DNA of 64,000 bases from Rhea pennata. Lineage: Eukaryota > Chordata > Aves > Rheiformes > Rheidae. The DNA is taken from contig NW_026907680.1 of the NCBI RefSeq assembly GCF_028389875.1, positions 434,001-498,000 of the forward strand. Direction: 5' to 3'. Below the pieces are notes generated by a model that was not told the DNA's origin, did no database searches, and saw only the letters and a list, made by a program, of their open reading frames with translations. The position numbers were made by a program, and so were the translations under genes. Below, one piece after another: positions 22,634 to 45,879 of the stretch (position 1 is the stretch's first letter; every line of letters begins with the position of its first letter).

Positions 22634-24170
22634 CAATCCATTGCCCATCCCGGAACACAGACTCTTCAGGGTCACGGGGCAGTGGCTAATGTAGTTGGCA
22701 GCACAGCGCGTAATGCTGTGCCTTGGAGCCTGTCCTGGAAGATGACCCTGCTGCTTGCCTTCCTGCATGGAGAGAAATTCTCACTGTGGTTGTGTCCAGA
22801 GCTCTCCTTTGGGCATGATCTGCAGCCCTGGGTGTTTTGTTAGGGGGTGATCCCAGTTCCTGTGGATGTGACTCCAGTCAGTGGGACCCACGTGCTTCTG
22901 CTTCTGCTACAGAACTGCCTTCTGCGGCAGAAGTAGGTGCCCAACTTGTCAGGCTGAAATGGCTGAAACTGCCCCTGTGCTCATGCCACCTCCCCGCGGT
23001 GTGTATTTGCAGTCCAACCCTAGGCACCCCAGAGTGCTCTGCCCAGAAGGCAGTGCCAGGCGGGAGGAAGCCATCTTCAGAAGCTGGAGCACCTACTGAG
23101 TGGCTTGGGAATGAAGTGGACGAGAATGCCAGGGCGGTAAGTGTCATTGCTGGAGGTCCTTCTTCTGCCAGCGTCCTTCCTGGAAAATCCTTGTGCTATG
23201 GGCGCTGGCTTACAAGAGCCCTTCCCATGGGTTCACTGAGCCCTGCCCGACATCGCCCAGTCCTGCCTTCAAAGGCGCCGGTGGTGAATGTAGTTTTGGA
23301 ATGCACACGCTGTTGCACCTTGCTCTCCGTGAACACACCAGCAGAGCCTCTGGGGCCCTCCTGCTGGTGGCACTGGAAGTGCTGGGCCTTTCTGTGATAG
23401 AAAGTGAAGAGCGAGTGAAGAGTTTCTGCTCAGCTCTGTGATAATTCAGATGCTTGTTTCAAGCAGGAAAGGGATGTTCAGCCTTGCTGGGCTTCCCTTC
23501 AGGGTAAAAGGGTGCTGACAGGAAGGCTCCCAGGAAGGCTCAGAGCAGAGGCTGGGGAAGAACCTTCCCTTCTGGCAAAACGGAGCTGCTGTAGCCCCCA
23601 CTGCCCCCTCCTGTCCTCCCTAGCAGGACTGCCCTGCACATTGCCCTAGAGTTCAGTGAGCTGCCTTCCCCTGTGTTTGCCTCCCTTGACTCCTTCATGC
23701 TCTTCTGGATCAGCCTTTTGGCTCTTCCCTGGACAAAAGCCTGCCAGATCATTTAGCTCTTTGCCCATATTCCCCTGCAGCTGGTCTTGTGTGGAATGGA
23801 GGGGCTGCTGTGAGCAAAAGCAATGGGTTTTTCTGCAGTTCTGCGAGGCAGCTTCTTCTCTGAAGCATGGAAACTTGGGCTGCCCTTGCCAGCAGCAAGA
23901 TCCTTTCCTTGGCAGCATCTCACCTCTCTTTGTCACCTTTGCAGATGAAAATACGCAGGGATTCAATCCTGACAGCCACTAAAGCAGCTTCGATTGTGTC
24001 CCTTGAACCTCTTCGAAGTATTTTTCCAACGTGAGTACTTTGCCTTCCTTCTTTCCCCCTGCCTGACAAAGGCAGCAGCCTCTCCGCACAGGTTTGTTAG
24101 GGCTGCATTGCCAGGGCTGGGGCAGGCTGCTCTCAAAGTGCTTTGGGAACAAGTCTTCCCAGCGGCTGGG
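22634..24170 (+). repeat. Right arm of inverted repeat flanking the CAX fragment
   Basis: Reverse complement of about 14250-15770. The arm starts about 35 bp upstream of the CAX start codon and ends where an LTR-like insertion begins near 24175. It also forms the outer part of array B. Confidence 0.8.
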
Positions 24171-27100
24171 TCCCTTTTCTAGTTAGATTCCCGGGGGCCA
24201 AATGTCCGGATTGGCAAGCCGGCACAAAATCACATACACACACACATACACAAACACTCTTTAGGAGCAAGCAGTTTATTAGTAGATACTTACAAACAGA
24301 CCGACCCAATGGTAATCTCGAGAAGGACCACCTCAATGCTTGTCCCAATCATCTGCATGATGAGAGAGAGAGAGTCGGCAGGCACAATCTTTTCGGGCGT
24401 CCCCGAGGAGGCAACGTGGTCCTCTGTTGTGTAGCAGCCTCTCTCTCCTTCAGAAAAACTCCGGTATTTATGATTACTTGTGGTAGGCGGGAGTCCCGGC
24501 ACCTGGGGCCAGCAAGTGCAGGGAGTCTAGCCCAACTCCGCCCCGGTTGCATAACCAGGCTATGATACTGCGCACGCGTGCAGACTTATTTCGGGGGCCA
24601 CATTTGGCTTTGGGGGTCGCTATTTCACTACTCTTCAGCTTCTGACCTTCATGTTGACTGCTTCTCGTGGTGATTCTGTGGCTGGAAGCCACCGAATCAA
24701 CATGTAACCATCCACTGTTCTTTCTCACAGATTTCCAAGACCTTGTCAGTTACTTATTTGTATCCTGCTTAACACAGCGGTATTGTTCAGGCACTGAAAA
24801 GTTACAACACTAGAATATTCCCACCAAGTATCAGGTAGTACAGATACAAAAAGTTACAACACGGACCATTCCCATCAAGTGTCAGGTAGCAGGGATACAG
24901 TCGCAGTGACCTGCATGCATGCTCTGCGTTCATCTGGGCTCTGAGGGAGGGGGAGAGGGTTCTGCAGAACTCTGTGATGTCGTCCACTTGCTAAGGGCTT
25001 TGTGTGTAAATGCTTGATGCCTTTCTCCTTCTTTGACACTGGGTGCCCAGCAACAACCTCTTTCCCACCCCTGAACACAGAGTCTTTGGGGCCACGGAGC
25101 AGTCTTGTGTAGTTGGCAGGACAGCAGGTAATGCTGTGTTTTAGAGCCTGTCCTTGCAGATGACCCTGCTGCTCTCCTCACTGCCTGGAGAGAGTCTCCC
25201 TTGGGCTCCTGGAGCTCTCCTTCAGGCATGACGTGCAGCCCCAGGTGTTTTGGTGAGAGGTGATCCACTTCTGCTGCAGGAGCAGGTGTGAAGCTGGTGA
25301 GGGCCAAGTAGGGAATTGTAGAGAATTGGCTGCCTGAGCATGGATATCAGGCCGTGCAAATGAGCAACCCTGACTTGCTGATATGGAGTAACCTTGGAGA
25401 CACCTTGAAGGACAAGTAATGAGGGAGTAAGAATGAATGCTGTGTAAAAACAGGATGAAGGGGTTGGCGAGACGGGACAGTGAATATGTGGATAGCCAAT
25501 AGCAGAGAGCTTTGCAGCGTGAACTATAGTAGTAAGCCAATTAGATATAGCCAGCTGGATGCTTGAGCGTGTGAACAGCATACGATGGTATATAAGCAGG
25601 TTAAGTTGCTGAAATAAACGGATCATATTGCTAGCTCATATTGGGTCGTCTTATGATTCCGCAAGCCCGCCTCCGACAGGGAATCGCAATTCCCCCTGTG
25701 CTCATATCACCTCTCCGCGGTGTGTTTTTGCAGGCCAGTGCCAGTCACCTCAGAGTGCTCTGCACAGAGCGCAGCAGCGGGCAGGAAGAAGAAACGGAGA
25801 GAAGCCCGAGCACTATCTGCATGTCCTCTGAGCAAGGACCGTCAGAGATCTGGAGTGGTAAGTGCTCCTCATTGAGGCCCCTCATGTGCCAGCCTGCTCT
25901 CTGCCCAGGCCTTGTGCTATGGGCGCTGGCTGTACAAGAGCCCTTCCCATGGGCTCTGCTGAGCCTTGCAAGACTTGGCCCAGGGCTTGCCTTCACAGGC
26001 ACTGCTTGTGCTCCAGGTTTGCATTATAGCTCTTGCTGCTGCGCCCTCCTTGAGCACACCAACAGGGGTACCGGGGCCCCTTTTTTGATTGCCTCTGAAC
26101 TGCAGAGCCTTTCTGCGATAGAAAATTCTGTTTCTGCTCAGCTGTGTGATTAATGAGAATGGGATGTTCAGTGTGGCTGGTCTTTCCTTCAGGGCAGTAG
26201 GGTGTTTGCAGGAAGGCGCATGGGAAGGGTCAGAGCAGAGGCTGAGAAATAACTTTCCCTTCTGGGAAAAGAGATCTGCCGTAGCCCCCACTGCCCCCTC
26301 CTGTCCTCCCTGGCAGGACTGCCCTGCACATTGCCCTTGATCTTAGTCAGCGGCCCTCCCCTGCGCTGCCCTCCTTCAGTCTCTCCCTTAGGCAAGAACT
26401 GCTCTCCTGCATCAGCCTCTTGGCTCTTGCCCTTGACAAAAGCCTGCCAGAGCTTTTACCCATTTGCCTGTATGTCCAGGGAGCAGCTATTGTGTAGAAT
26501 GGAGGGGTTGCAGTGAGCAAGAGAGAAGGTTGTTTCTGCTGTTCTGAGAAGCAGCTTCTTCTCTGAACAGTGCAAACATTGGCTGCCCTTGTGAGCAGCA
26601 AGATCCTCTTCTTGGCAGCATCTCACCTGTGTTTCTCCCCTGTGCAGATGCTGGAGATGAGAGACTCGATCCTTGCAGCCACCAAAGCCCTCGATGTCCA
26701 GGCCCCTACTCCCCGTCGCCATATGTTTCCAACGTGAGTATATTTGTTGGCTCCCTAGCCTCCAGTTTAGCAAGGGAGCATCTTCTCGGCACGGGTTTGT
26801 TAGGGCTGCAGTGCCAGGGCTGGCGAAGGCTGCTCTGAAAGTGCTTTGGGAGCAAGACTTCCCAGCGACAGCGTCCCTGTGACCTCCGGGCATGTTCTGC
26901 CTTCATGTGGGCTCTGTGGGGGGCTTTGGCCAACTCTGTGCTGGCTCCCACCACGCAAGGGCTTTATTCTGGACTGCCTTCATGCCTTTCTCCTTCTCTG
27001 TTGCTGTGTGCCCAGCAGCAATCCATTGCTTATCCCTGTACACCGAGTCCTTGGGGCCACGGAGCAGTGGCTAATGCAGTTGGCAGGACACAGGTAATGG

Positions 27101-29672
27101 TGTGAGTTGGAGGCTGTCCTTGTAGGGGACCCTGCTGCTCTCCTTGCTGCCTGGAGAGAAAGTCTCGCTGTGGGCACCCGGAGCTCTCCAGCGGGCACGT
27201 TGTGCAGCTGTGGGTGTTTTGGCGGGAGGTGATTTCCGTGTCTGTGGATGTGATCCCCGTCAGTGGAACCCCCGTGCTGCTGCTGCAGAACTGCCTTCTG
27301 CTGCAGAGACAGGTGCCCCCCTTGGGAGCGCTGCGTGGAGTCCAAACTCCCCAGCTTCCCCGGGCTCATGCCACCTCCCTGATGCCTATTTGCAGGATGT
27401 TTTCCACCACCCCAGAGTGTTTTGCCAAACGGCCGGCCCCAGCCGCCGGGGAACAACCGCCACGTGCTAGAGTGCGAGCTGTGTGGGCTGTGAATGAAAG
27501 CGCTCCGAAGGCAAGACAGGTAGGTGCTCCTCCCTGAGCTCCTTTGTCTGCAGAAGCATTCTTCTCTGGGACAAGAGCCCTTCCCATGGGCTCTGCTGAG
27601 CCCTGGCTGACTTGGCCCAGGGCTTGCCTTCAAAGGCACTGCTTGGGCTCTAGTTTTGCAATATAGCTCTTGCTGCTGTGCCCTCCTTGAACACTCCAGC
27701 AGAGCCCCTGGGGGCCTCTCTTTTTTTCTGGCCATGGTAGTGCTGGGGTTTTCAGTGAGAGACCATGGAGAGTTTCTGCTCAGCTGTGTGATTATTGAGA
27801 TGCTTGGTGTGAATGAGAAGGGGATGTTCAGCATGGCTGGTCTTCCCTTCAGGGCAATAGGGTGCTGGCAGGAAGGCTCAGGAGAAAGGTCACAAAGCCT
27901 GGGACATGTTGCGATGCCCCTTGCTCTTTTGCCGCTGGGGCTGCGGAGCCCCTGCCTGCAGCAGCCGTTGTCCGGCGGGGTGCCCCAGGCCAGGTCAGAG
28001 CTAGGGGCCTGGTGATTGCCAAGGTCCTGCAGTCCCCGGATGCTGGCGAGGAGCATGTGGAGAGCAGCGGAGTGGACTTGGAAGTGGGGCACATTGCACA
28101 GTGTGGAGTTGTCTTGCAGGTGCAGGAGGGTGCTGAGAATCTGGCTGAAGAAAAGCCCAGTATTCAGAAGATCATCCAATACCAGCTGGGAGAAGACAAG
28201 CAAGTGACCCTGAAGGTCTACTTCTCCTGCCTAGAGGAAGAGGAGGAGGGGCTGGACAGTCAAGAGGGGCCTTGCAAGACAGGGCAGGTATGTGGCAGCT
28301 CCAGGAGAAGCCTGGCAGAACTGAGGGGCAGTGAGGCAGCAAGGGGTGCCACTTGTAATCCCCGAGCCACTGTGCTGCCTAGAGCATGCTGTGACTTTTC
28401 CTGACATGGGCTTGATGTGGCTTAAAGCTTGTCACTAAGTCCCTCCTTGCAGCACTCAGCAAAAGCCCAGCACTGCTGTGGAGCTGAAGGGCTGTTTCTG
28501 CAAATGGGAGCGGGGTTGAGGGAGTAGGGGAGGAGAGAAGCAGGAGGGCTCTGAGGCCGAGCGAGAGAGACAAGGTGTCAGTGCGGCTGCAGCCCCATTG
28601 CCCCATGAGCAAGCCACAGGGCTGGCCTGGGCTCAGCCTTGCCTTCCAGCCAAGGGGCAGCTGTTGAGTGCTGAGAATGGCCTCCAACAGTGGCACCTGC
28701 AAGATCTGAGCAGCTGAGCGCAAAGGGATGCTTCCAGCATTGGTGTGCCCCTTTGCAAAGCTCTCCCTGACTGCTGAAGCCAAGACGACACAGGTACCTG
28801 CCAGTCCTGGCACCAGCAGCCTCCGCCACGTGCTGATGAGCTGTGTCCAAACAAGCTCCCATGTCCCATGACGGTGAGGCTGGCAACACCCTCAGAAGCT
28901 CCCGCAAACATCCCCGGCCCTCACGAGTCTGCAGTCTTCCTTCGCTTTTCTGCCAGGGCAGAACACAGCCTGTTCTTTCTGCCTCCTTGTGCAGGGGGAA
29001 GTAGAGCCGTGTGCGGAGACACAGGCAAGCAGAAGAAAGAGCAGCAGCAGTGGCAAAGAGCCCAGCAGAGCCAGTTTCAGCAGAAGACGCAGCAGCAGTG
29101 GCAGGGAAAGTATCAGCGGCAGTGTCAGCGGGAGACCCAGAGGCAGCGGCAGTGGAAGCCCCACTGCAAAAGAGAACGGCAGCCCCAGTATCAGTAGCAG
29201 GCAGCGTGGCAGTGGCAGCGGGAGCCCCAGTGGCAGACGGAGCGGCATCCCCAGTGTCAGCGGCAGGGGCAGTGGAAGCCCCACTGTCAGACCAAGCGGC
29301 AGCCCCAGTGCCAGTGCCGGACAGAGTGGCAGTGGCACTGGAAGCCTCAGTGGCAGACGCAGCAGCAGATCCACTGGCGGTGGCAGCGTCACTGGGAGCC
29401 CCAGTGGCGGGCACAGCGGCAGCCCAAGTGCCAGCGGCAAACACAGCGGCAGTGACAGTGGGAGCTGCAATGTTGGACACAACGGCAGCCCCACTGGCAG
29501 TGGCAGCGGCACACGAAGACCCATGTCAGAAAGACCATCAGTGGCAGTGGGAGCCCCATGGGGAGCGGCAGTGGCCACAGCAGCAGCCACAACGGCAGCA
29601 GCAGCAGCAGCAGCAGCAGCTCTGCTTGTGAGCCACGCGAGCACCCAGGAAGTTCTCTGCAGCTGAATTAAA
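23013..29672 (+). CDS. Exon array B: alpha/gamma units, delta exon, SGS-rich terminal exon
   Basis: Plus-strand exon-like elements: alpha 23013-23136 (124 nt, PECSAQKAVPGGRKPSSEAG), gamma 23945-24030 (86 nt, MKIRRDSILTATKAAS), eta from 24092 (FVRAALPGLGQAALKVLWEQ), alpha 25734-25857 (124 nt), gamma 26648-26733 (86 nt, MLEMRDSILAATKALDVQ), alpha 27396-27519 (124 nt), delta 27994-28287 (294 nt), terminal 28995-29672. The gamma-eta intron at 24031-24091 is only 61 bp. Damage in this copy: the eta acceptor after the second gamma reads CACGG where array C has GCAGG, the terminal exon carries a 1-bp deletion, and two LTRs interrupt introns. Exon order matches array C. The family is unrecognised; a helical eta segment might be HEAT-like, but this is a guess. 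Confidence 0.38.
24175..24900 (-). mobile_element. LTR-like insertion (avian ERV), minus orientation
   Basis: Array copies elsewhere read '...cagctgggtcccggtgacctgc...'; here about 720 bp separate 'gctgggtccc' from 'tgacctgc'. On the minus strand the insert has a TATA-like CATAAATACC, then about 150 bp further on an AATAAA (from 'tttattagtag'), a TG-rich stretch and an end at CCGGACA followed by TTTGGCCCCCGGG, which could be a primer-binding-site stub. Near the minus-strand start a 60-bp motif ('cctgatacttggtgggaat') is repeated. No coding remains. A solo LTR or LTR plus leader fits best; exact ends are uncertain. Confidence 0.5.
25313..25693 (+). mobile_element. Solo LTR of an ERV
   Basis: Relative to empty sites in arrays A and C ('ctggtgagggccNNNNagggacc...ctgtgctcatatcacc'), about 380 bp are inserted. 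The insert has a TATA box (ggtatataagcagg, about 25590), an AATAAA (gaaataaacgg, about 25614) and ends near 'gggaattg ... caattccc', a short terminal inverted repeat. This is the layout of a solo LTR. The right copy of the large inverted repeat lacks it, so it inserted after that duplication or was lost there. Confidence 0.65.
27994..28287 (+). other. Delta exon-like element, copy B (294 nt)
   Basis: Bounded by 'ccaggccag' and a GTATGT donor, with exactly 98 in-frame codons. It begins VRARGLVIAKVLQS, continues GAENLAEEKPSIQKIIQYQL and ends in an acidic stretch, LEEEEEGLDSQEG. Copy C at 59397-59690 has the same length with a few substitutions (for example PSIQKII to PNIQKIV). The opposite strand is also open and looks helical, but the flanking donor and the orientation of neighbouring exons favour this strand. 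Family unknown. Confidence 0.45.
28995..29672 (+). pseudogene. Ser/Gly/Arg-repeat terminal exon, copy B (frameshifted)
   Basis: Acceptor 'ctccttgtgcag' opens GEVEPCAETQASRRKSSSSG and then SGS/GSPSGR-type repeats. Near 29521 'gacccatgtcag' lacks one base found in copy C (GACCCAGTGTCAG). This shifts the frame from serine-rich to alanine/valine-rich and ends it at a TGA (29664-29666) rather than the TAA that overlaps ATTAAA (29667-29672). The change is visible only by comparison with copy C. Confidence 0.5.
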
Positions 29673-30713
29673 CCAACTGCCCCAAGTCGGGTGGCTCTTG
29701 GCTGGGTGTGTGGTGAGCTCGTGCGTTTGCAGTGTGGGAGCTTTGGGGAGTCCTGAAGAGCAGAGCTGAGGAGTCAGGGCTCAGGGGCCGCTGCCAGGGC
29801 AGCTCTCCGCCACGGTCCTGCTGTGGCTCTTTGGCTGCAGCTGCGGTGGCTGTGGCCTAGGGGTGTGCTGCGTCTTATTGGTGCCGGGGAGAGGCGTGGA
29901 GAGGGCCGTGCCATGGCCAACGCATGTCCTGGGGCCAGGGGGCCTGTGGGGAGAGGAGGAAAAAGCTGCTGTACGCCTCTGAGGGGAGGAAGTGCTTGAG
30001 CCTGGGCCCCCCTTGCTGGGGCCCAGTGCTGGCTGCATGGTGGGAGGGAACTGCCAGCTCTTGTGTGTGTCTTGGGTGCCCTTGAGTGCTGGGCTTTTGC
30101 AGGTGTGAGGGGAAGAAGGCGGGTGCCCAGGGCCAGAAGGGGAAGTGGCCACCCCGGAGGCTTGGTGCCAGCAGCGTCCATGGCCACCTGGGCTGTAGCA
30201 CCCGGGAACTAGTGGAGTTGCAGAGCCTGAGGGCAGGTAGGAAGGAGAGCAGCAGAGCCCAGAGGCTGGCCTTGAGGCGAGCAGGCTTCCCCTTCTGCAG
30301 AGACCTGCTAGGGGGACGCCAGGGGAGGCAGCTCAGAAGGGCAAAGGAGCTCAGGAAAGCTGGCAGGCCTTTAAGCTGCTGAAGGAGAGCCTCCTCCAAG
30401 TGCCACTCTGCTCCACCTTGACACTCCAGCAAGCCCAAGTCAGGGCAAAGCCTGCGGCCCCTCACTAGCAATGGCGATTCTGGAGGACCAGGCTTCATCG
30501 TTCCATCTGGTGCGTGCGCATCTGCAAATGCAGGAGCTTTGCTTGAGAGCCTGCTCAGGGAGACTTTCATCAGCACTACATGAGCATCGAGTCCCCTTCT
30601 CTCTGCAGACTGACAAGCCTCTGTAAGGATCCGCACCTCAGACCAGCTTCTAGCCTCTTTGTCCTCCACGCATTTTCCATTCCCCCCACAGCAGGAGCTG
30701 CGAGAGAAAGCGC

Positions 30714-30812
30714 CCATCACAGAATCATCGAAGGGTGGAGGTTGGAAGGGGCCTCTGGAGATCATCTCGTCCAACCCCCCTGCTCAAGCAGGGTCACCTA
30801 CAGCACACTGCA
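30714..30812 (-). mobile_element. CR1 LINE 3'-end fragment
   Basis: Reverse complement of a CR1 tail: 'tcacagaatcatcgaagg...ggaaggggcctctggagatcatctcgtccaacccccctgctcaagcagggtcacc'. It corresponds to the tail of the longer CR1 at 56540-56935 in the other arm. Homology between the arms ends in this element, which places the inverted-repeat boundary inside a CR1. Confidence 0.85.
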
Positions 30813-31309
30813 CAGAGTGGCCAAGCGTTAGACACTGTGTTTATCGATAACTGTGCGGTCTAGGCTTGTAGTTAATCTCCTTTTTTAGGCTTTCTTACTT
30901 TCAGGTTGGTGCTTGGGATCTGAGGCAAAGGCAGGAAGGGTTTTGGAGCAGCTGAGGTTGTCCGCTGGCCCGTGCTCACAGAGCGGTCTGCTGTAACTCG
31001 TTGTGCTCCCTTTCAGCGGCCAGCGGTGCTTTTATTCCTCCCTGCTCCTCGTGGTGAGGTTTGCAGGCAGGAGCAACACGTTTGGCCAGGCTCTGGCGTG
31101 GGGCAGCCGGGGGGTGTGCCCGCACGCGGCCGTAGTGGGAGCCGAGCAGGGGAAGAGTACGGCCGGGTGTGGGCACGGCCGGTGGCGGCCAAGGCGGGCA
31201 GCAGGGTGCGGGGGGCGTCGCGGCCGCCGCGCTGGGGCCGCCATGGCGCCTGGCGCCGCTTGCGGCCGGGTCGGGCAGGCGCCATCGGCCGGGGCGTCCG
31301 GGGCGGCTG

Positions 31310-31646
31310 CGCGAGCGTCCCCCTGGCAACGGCGTCCCCCTGGCAACGGCGCCCCCGCCCCCGCAGAACTGCCTCCAGTGACGTCACGAGTCCACGCGAC
31401 CAATCGTTGGAGGCGGCTGCGGTGAGGGCGGCTGCAGTGAGGGCGGCGGGCGGAGCCTGGGCCTGGGGCGGGGCCTGGGCGCCCTCGGGGGCGGAGCGGA
31501 GCGGCGGTGTCGCCACCCTCCCGGGGCGCCTGCTCGTTGCGGGGCCGAGTCTGCTTGTGGTCGGCGGGGTTTGGCTGCGGGGGAGCCGGGGCGTGCGCGC
31601 TCAGCGCCTGTCAGCGAGGCCTGGGAGCGCGGCGGGCCGCTGGCAG
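31310..31646 (+). promoter_or_regulatory. TMEM209: TMEM209 CpG-island promoter, upstream unit
   Basis: A CpG-dense block with a full CRE (TGACGTCA, 31379-31386) and a CCAAT box 21 bp further on (31400-31404), several GC boxes, and 'GGCAAC' half-sites like RFX X-boxes at about 31325 and 31343. A likely untranslated first exon ends at CAG|GTGACA (31646/31647). The whole block is repeated about 690 bp downstream. Strand and role follow from the intact TMEM209 frame starting in the next exon. Confidence 0.65.
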
Positions 31647-32004
31647 GTGACAAGTGTCCGTGCGTGTCGTGGTGTGTGCCAGAGTGGGGGGGGTGTGGGG
31701 AAGGGTCTAGGGTGGTGGAGGTGGGAGAGGGCTGTGCGTGTGAAATCCTGTCATTTCAGTTAAACCGCGTGTTCTCTGAGGTAACTCTTGTATGTTTGTG
31801 TTCAGCGACGAAGTAGCTGAGAGGTTTTGAAGCCTGTGGCCGGGGGAGGCGTGGCAGTTTCCTGCGCTGATGGGAGGAGCAGGGAAAGTGGCCAGTGTTA
31901 CTGCTGTTGTGTGCGGCATTTTGTGGCGTAAAGGCGGGGGGGTGTGCGGAGGGTCTGGAGACGGACACGGGCGGGGGTTTTCAGTAGGAAAGCGGCCGTT
32001 AACG

Positions 32005-32243
32005 GCATCTCCCCGGCAACGGCGTTCCCCCCCGCCCCGCACCCCCCCCCCGCAGAACTGATTCCGGTGACGTCACGTCCGCGCGACCAATCGTTGGAGG
32101 CGGCTGCGGTGGGGGCGGCGGGCGGGGCCTGGGCCTGGGCCTGGGCCGCGGCGCCCTCGGGGGCGGAGCGGAGCGGAGCGGCGGTGTCGCTGCCGACTCA
32201 GGGCCTGGCAGCGAGGCCTGGGAGTGCGGCGGGCTGCCGGCGG
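32005..32243 (+). promoter_or_regulatory. TMEM209: TMEM209 CpG-island promoter, duplicated downstream unit
   Basis: This repeats the upstream block: CRE at 32068-32075, CCAAT at 32087-32091 (19 bp spacing), the same 'gttggaggcggctgcggtg' text and a first-exon donor CGG|GTGACA (32243/32244). Sequence similarity continues into the following intron ('ttttcagtaggaaa' in both), so a unit of roughly 690 bp was duplicated in tandem. Two alternative first exons could splice to the coding exon at 32858. Confidence 0.62.
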
Positions 32244-32806
32244 GTGACAAGCGCGCCCGCGCGTGTGTGTGTGTGTGTGGCATGGTGTGTGCTAGAGTGA
32301 TGAGAGGAGTAGAATATGCAGGAAGCGTTATTTCTGTTACATAGGGCATTTTGTGGTGTAAAGGGGGGAGGGTGTGGGGAGGGTACAGAGCTGTCCTGAG
32401 CTGACAGAAGGAGATAGGTGGGTGTTTTCAGTAGGAAAACTGCCAGGTTGTGCAAGATGTTTTCTTGGTCTGTTTTCCTTGCTTGGAGAAGGCAGTGTTG
32501 CTTCAGCATTCCGAAAAATGCTATTTCTCAAAAACGCTGTTGGAATCTGGCTCTCTTTTCTGTCCTCTGTACCTCAGTGGAGAAAATGGAAACTGTTTCA
32601 CTGTGAAGAGGTGACAGTGCTTATGCAGTTTATAAGAGGAATATTGTTTGGGGTTTTTTGTTTTTGTTTTTTGTTTTTTGTTTTTAAACCACTGAAGCTC
32701 ATTCTTAACACCACACACGATTTGGTACCTCAATGTGAAGTCCTTTTATGTAATTTCTTTTTGCTTTTTTACTTTTTTAAAGGTCTTGTACAGAGTGAGA
32801 ATCTAA

Positions 32807-44839
<12,033 letters not shown>

Positions 44840-45807
44840 CATCTCTAGCAGGACTGCAGCTCAGAAGAACGATCCTGCTTCTCCGACAAGACGAACTGAG
44901 CAGCATCGTTTCACTTGTTGCCTTGAATATGGACTATGAAATGGGATAATTTAAACTCTGCTTTATGGACAGAGGGGAAATGTTTGTAATTTCTGTACAG
45001 TTTTGGGGAGGATACTCTGTAAAACGTTGTATTGTTTTTTACTGATGAAATGTATCTAAACAGGAACTCCAGGCAGGTCTTTTCTATTTGGCTCCTCACC
45101 TTAACAAATCGTATTTAAACCCCCCTTGCTATTTCTGTTGCATTTACTCTTCAAGCACTCTAAAGAGCTTAACTGCCCGCAGGGCTCAGCAATGAACCCG
45201 CGCTTGCCGCGTTTGAGGGTGGAATGCAGCAGCGCAGCTGGGACGTGTCTCCCGCAGTTGTACCCAGCCGCTCGCTGGCGAGCAGTCCCTTGAAAAGACA
45301 GTTACTGCAACGCGGCCAACTGCCGGATTCACAAGATCCAAGAGATTCCAGACGGGCATAACAGGCGCCAAGTTAGCGCTTACACTGATTTTTGGTTAAT
45401 TTAATTACATGCGATCTGAAAGGACGTTGTCTTTTATCCCTGCTCATTGGAATAATTGGATTTTGTGACCTCTCTGGATGCTTCAGGTGTCTCCACCGCA
45501 GATATAAGGGAAAGAGAAAAATTTTTGACTTGCTGGTTTCAGTAGGTATTTTTAAAATAGATTTAAAACAAAACAAAATAACCATACCATTCAAATGTGA
45601 CCATCTTACGAGACAGAAGATGTTGTGGGTGATTGAGTACGACTAGAACGTTACCCTGCCTTTGCTTTTTAATTTTTTAAAAATTCTTTTATTTCTCACA
45701 TTAGCTTTTCTGCTAGCAGCTCCTTACTTTTAGGGCCTTGCAGACTGGCCTGTGGCTTCAGCATCCCTGCATGAAACCAGAGTGGATACACCTGTGTGGG
45801 CTCATCC
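44840..45807 (+). other. TMEM209 3' untranslated region and flank
   Basis: Sequence after the stop codon is AT-rich and has no further exon. No canonical AATAAA is visible, so the 3' end may use a variant hexamer. No repeat family was recognised. Confidence 0.45.
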
Positions 45808-45839
45808 CAGGAACTTCGGGGAACATCCCGAAGTTCCTG
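45808..45839. repeat. Perfect 13-bp hairpin (6-nt loop)
   Basis: CAGGAACTTCGGG (45808-45820), GAACAT, then CCCGAAGTTCCTG (45827-45839). The stem is perfect. It sits just before a CpG-rich patch downstream of TMEM209. Function unknown. Confidence 0.8.
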
Positions 45840-45879
45840 CTGCCTCGCCAGAGCGTGCCCAGAAATGGCTTTTTTCTCT

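Larger units (their letters stand above)
23540..30800 (+). repeat. Left arm of the large inverted repeat around TMEM209
   Basis: This arm is the reverse complement of about 56850-63060. From 25700 to 30790 paired positions sum to about 87650, so the arms are collinear with few indels. The left arm carries two extra LTRs (24175-24900 and 25313-25693). A hand comparison of 30574-30720 gave 6 mismatches in 147 bases. The arm ends at the CR1 tail near 30800, just before the TMEM209 promoter. Confidence 0.85.

Noticed and set aside
27994-28203. Opposite-strand reading of the delta exon as a helical protein
   Set aside because: The neighbouring exons, the GTATGT donor and the terminal exon all point to the plus strand in array B; the antisense frame lacks matching splice sites.
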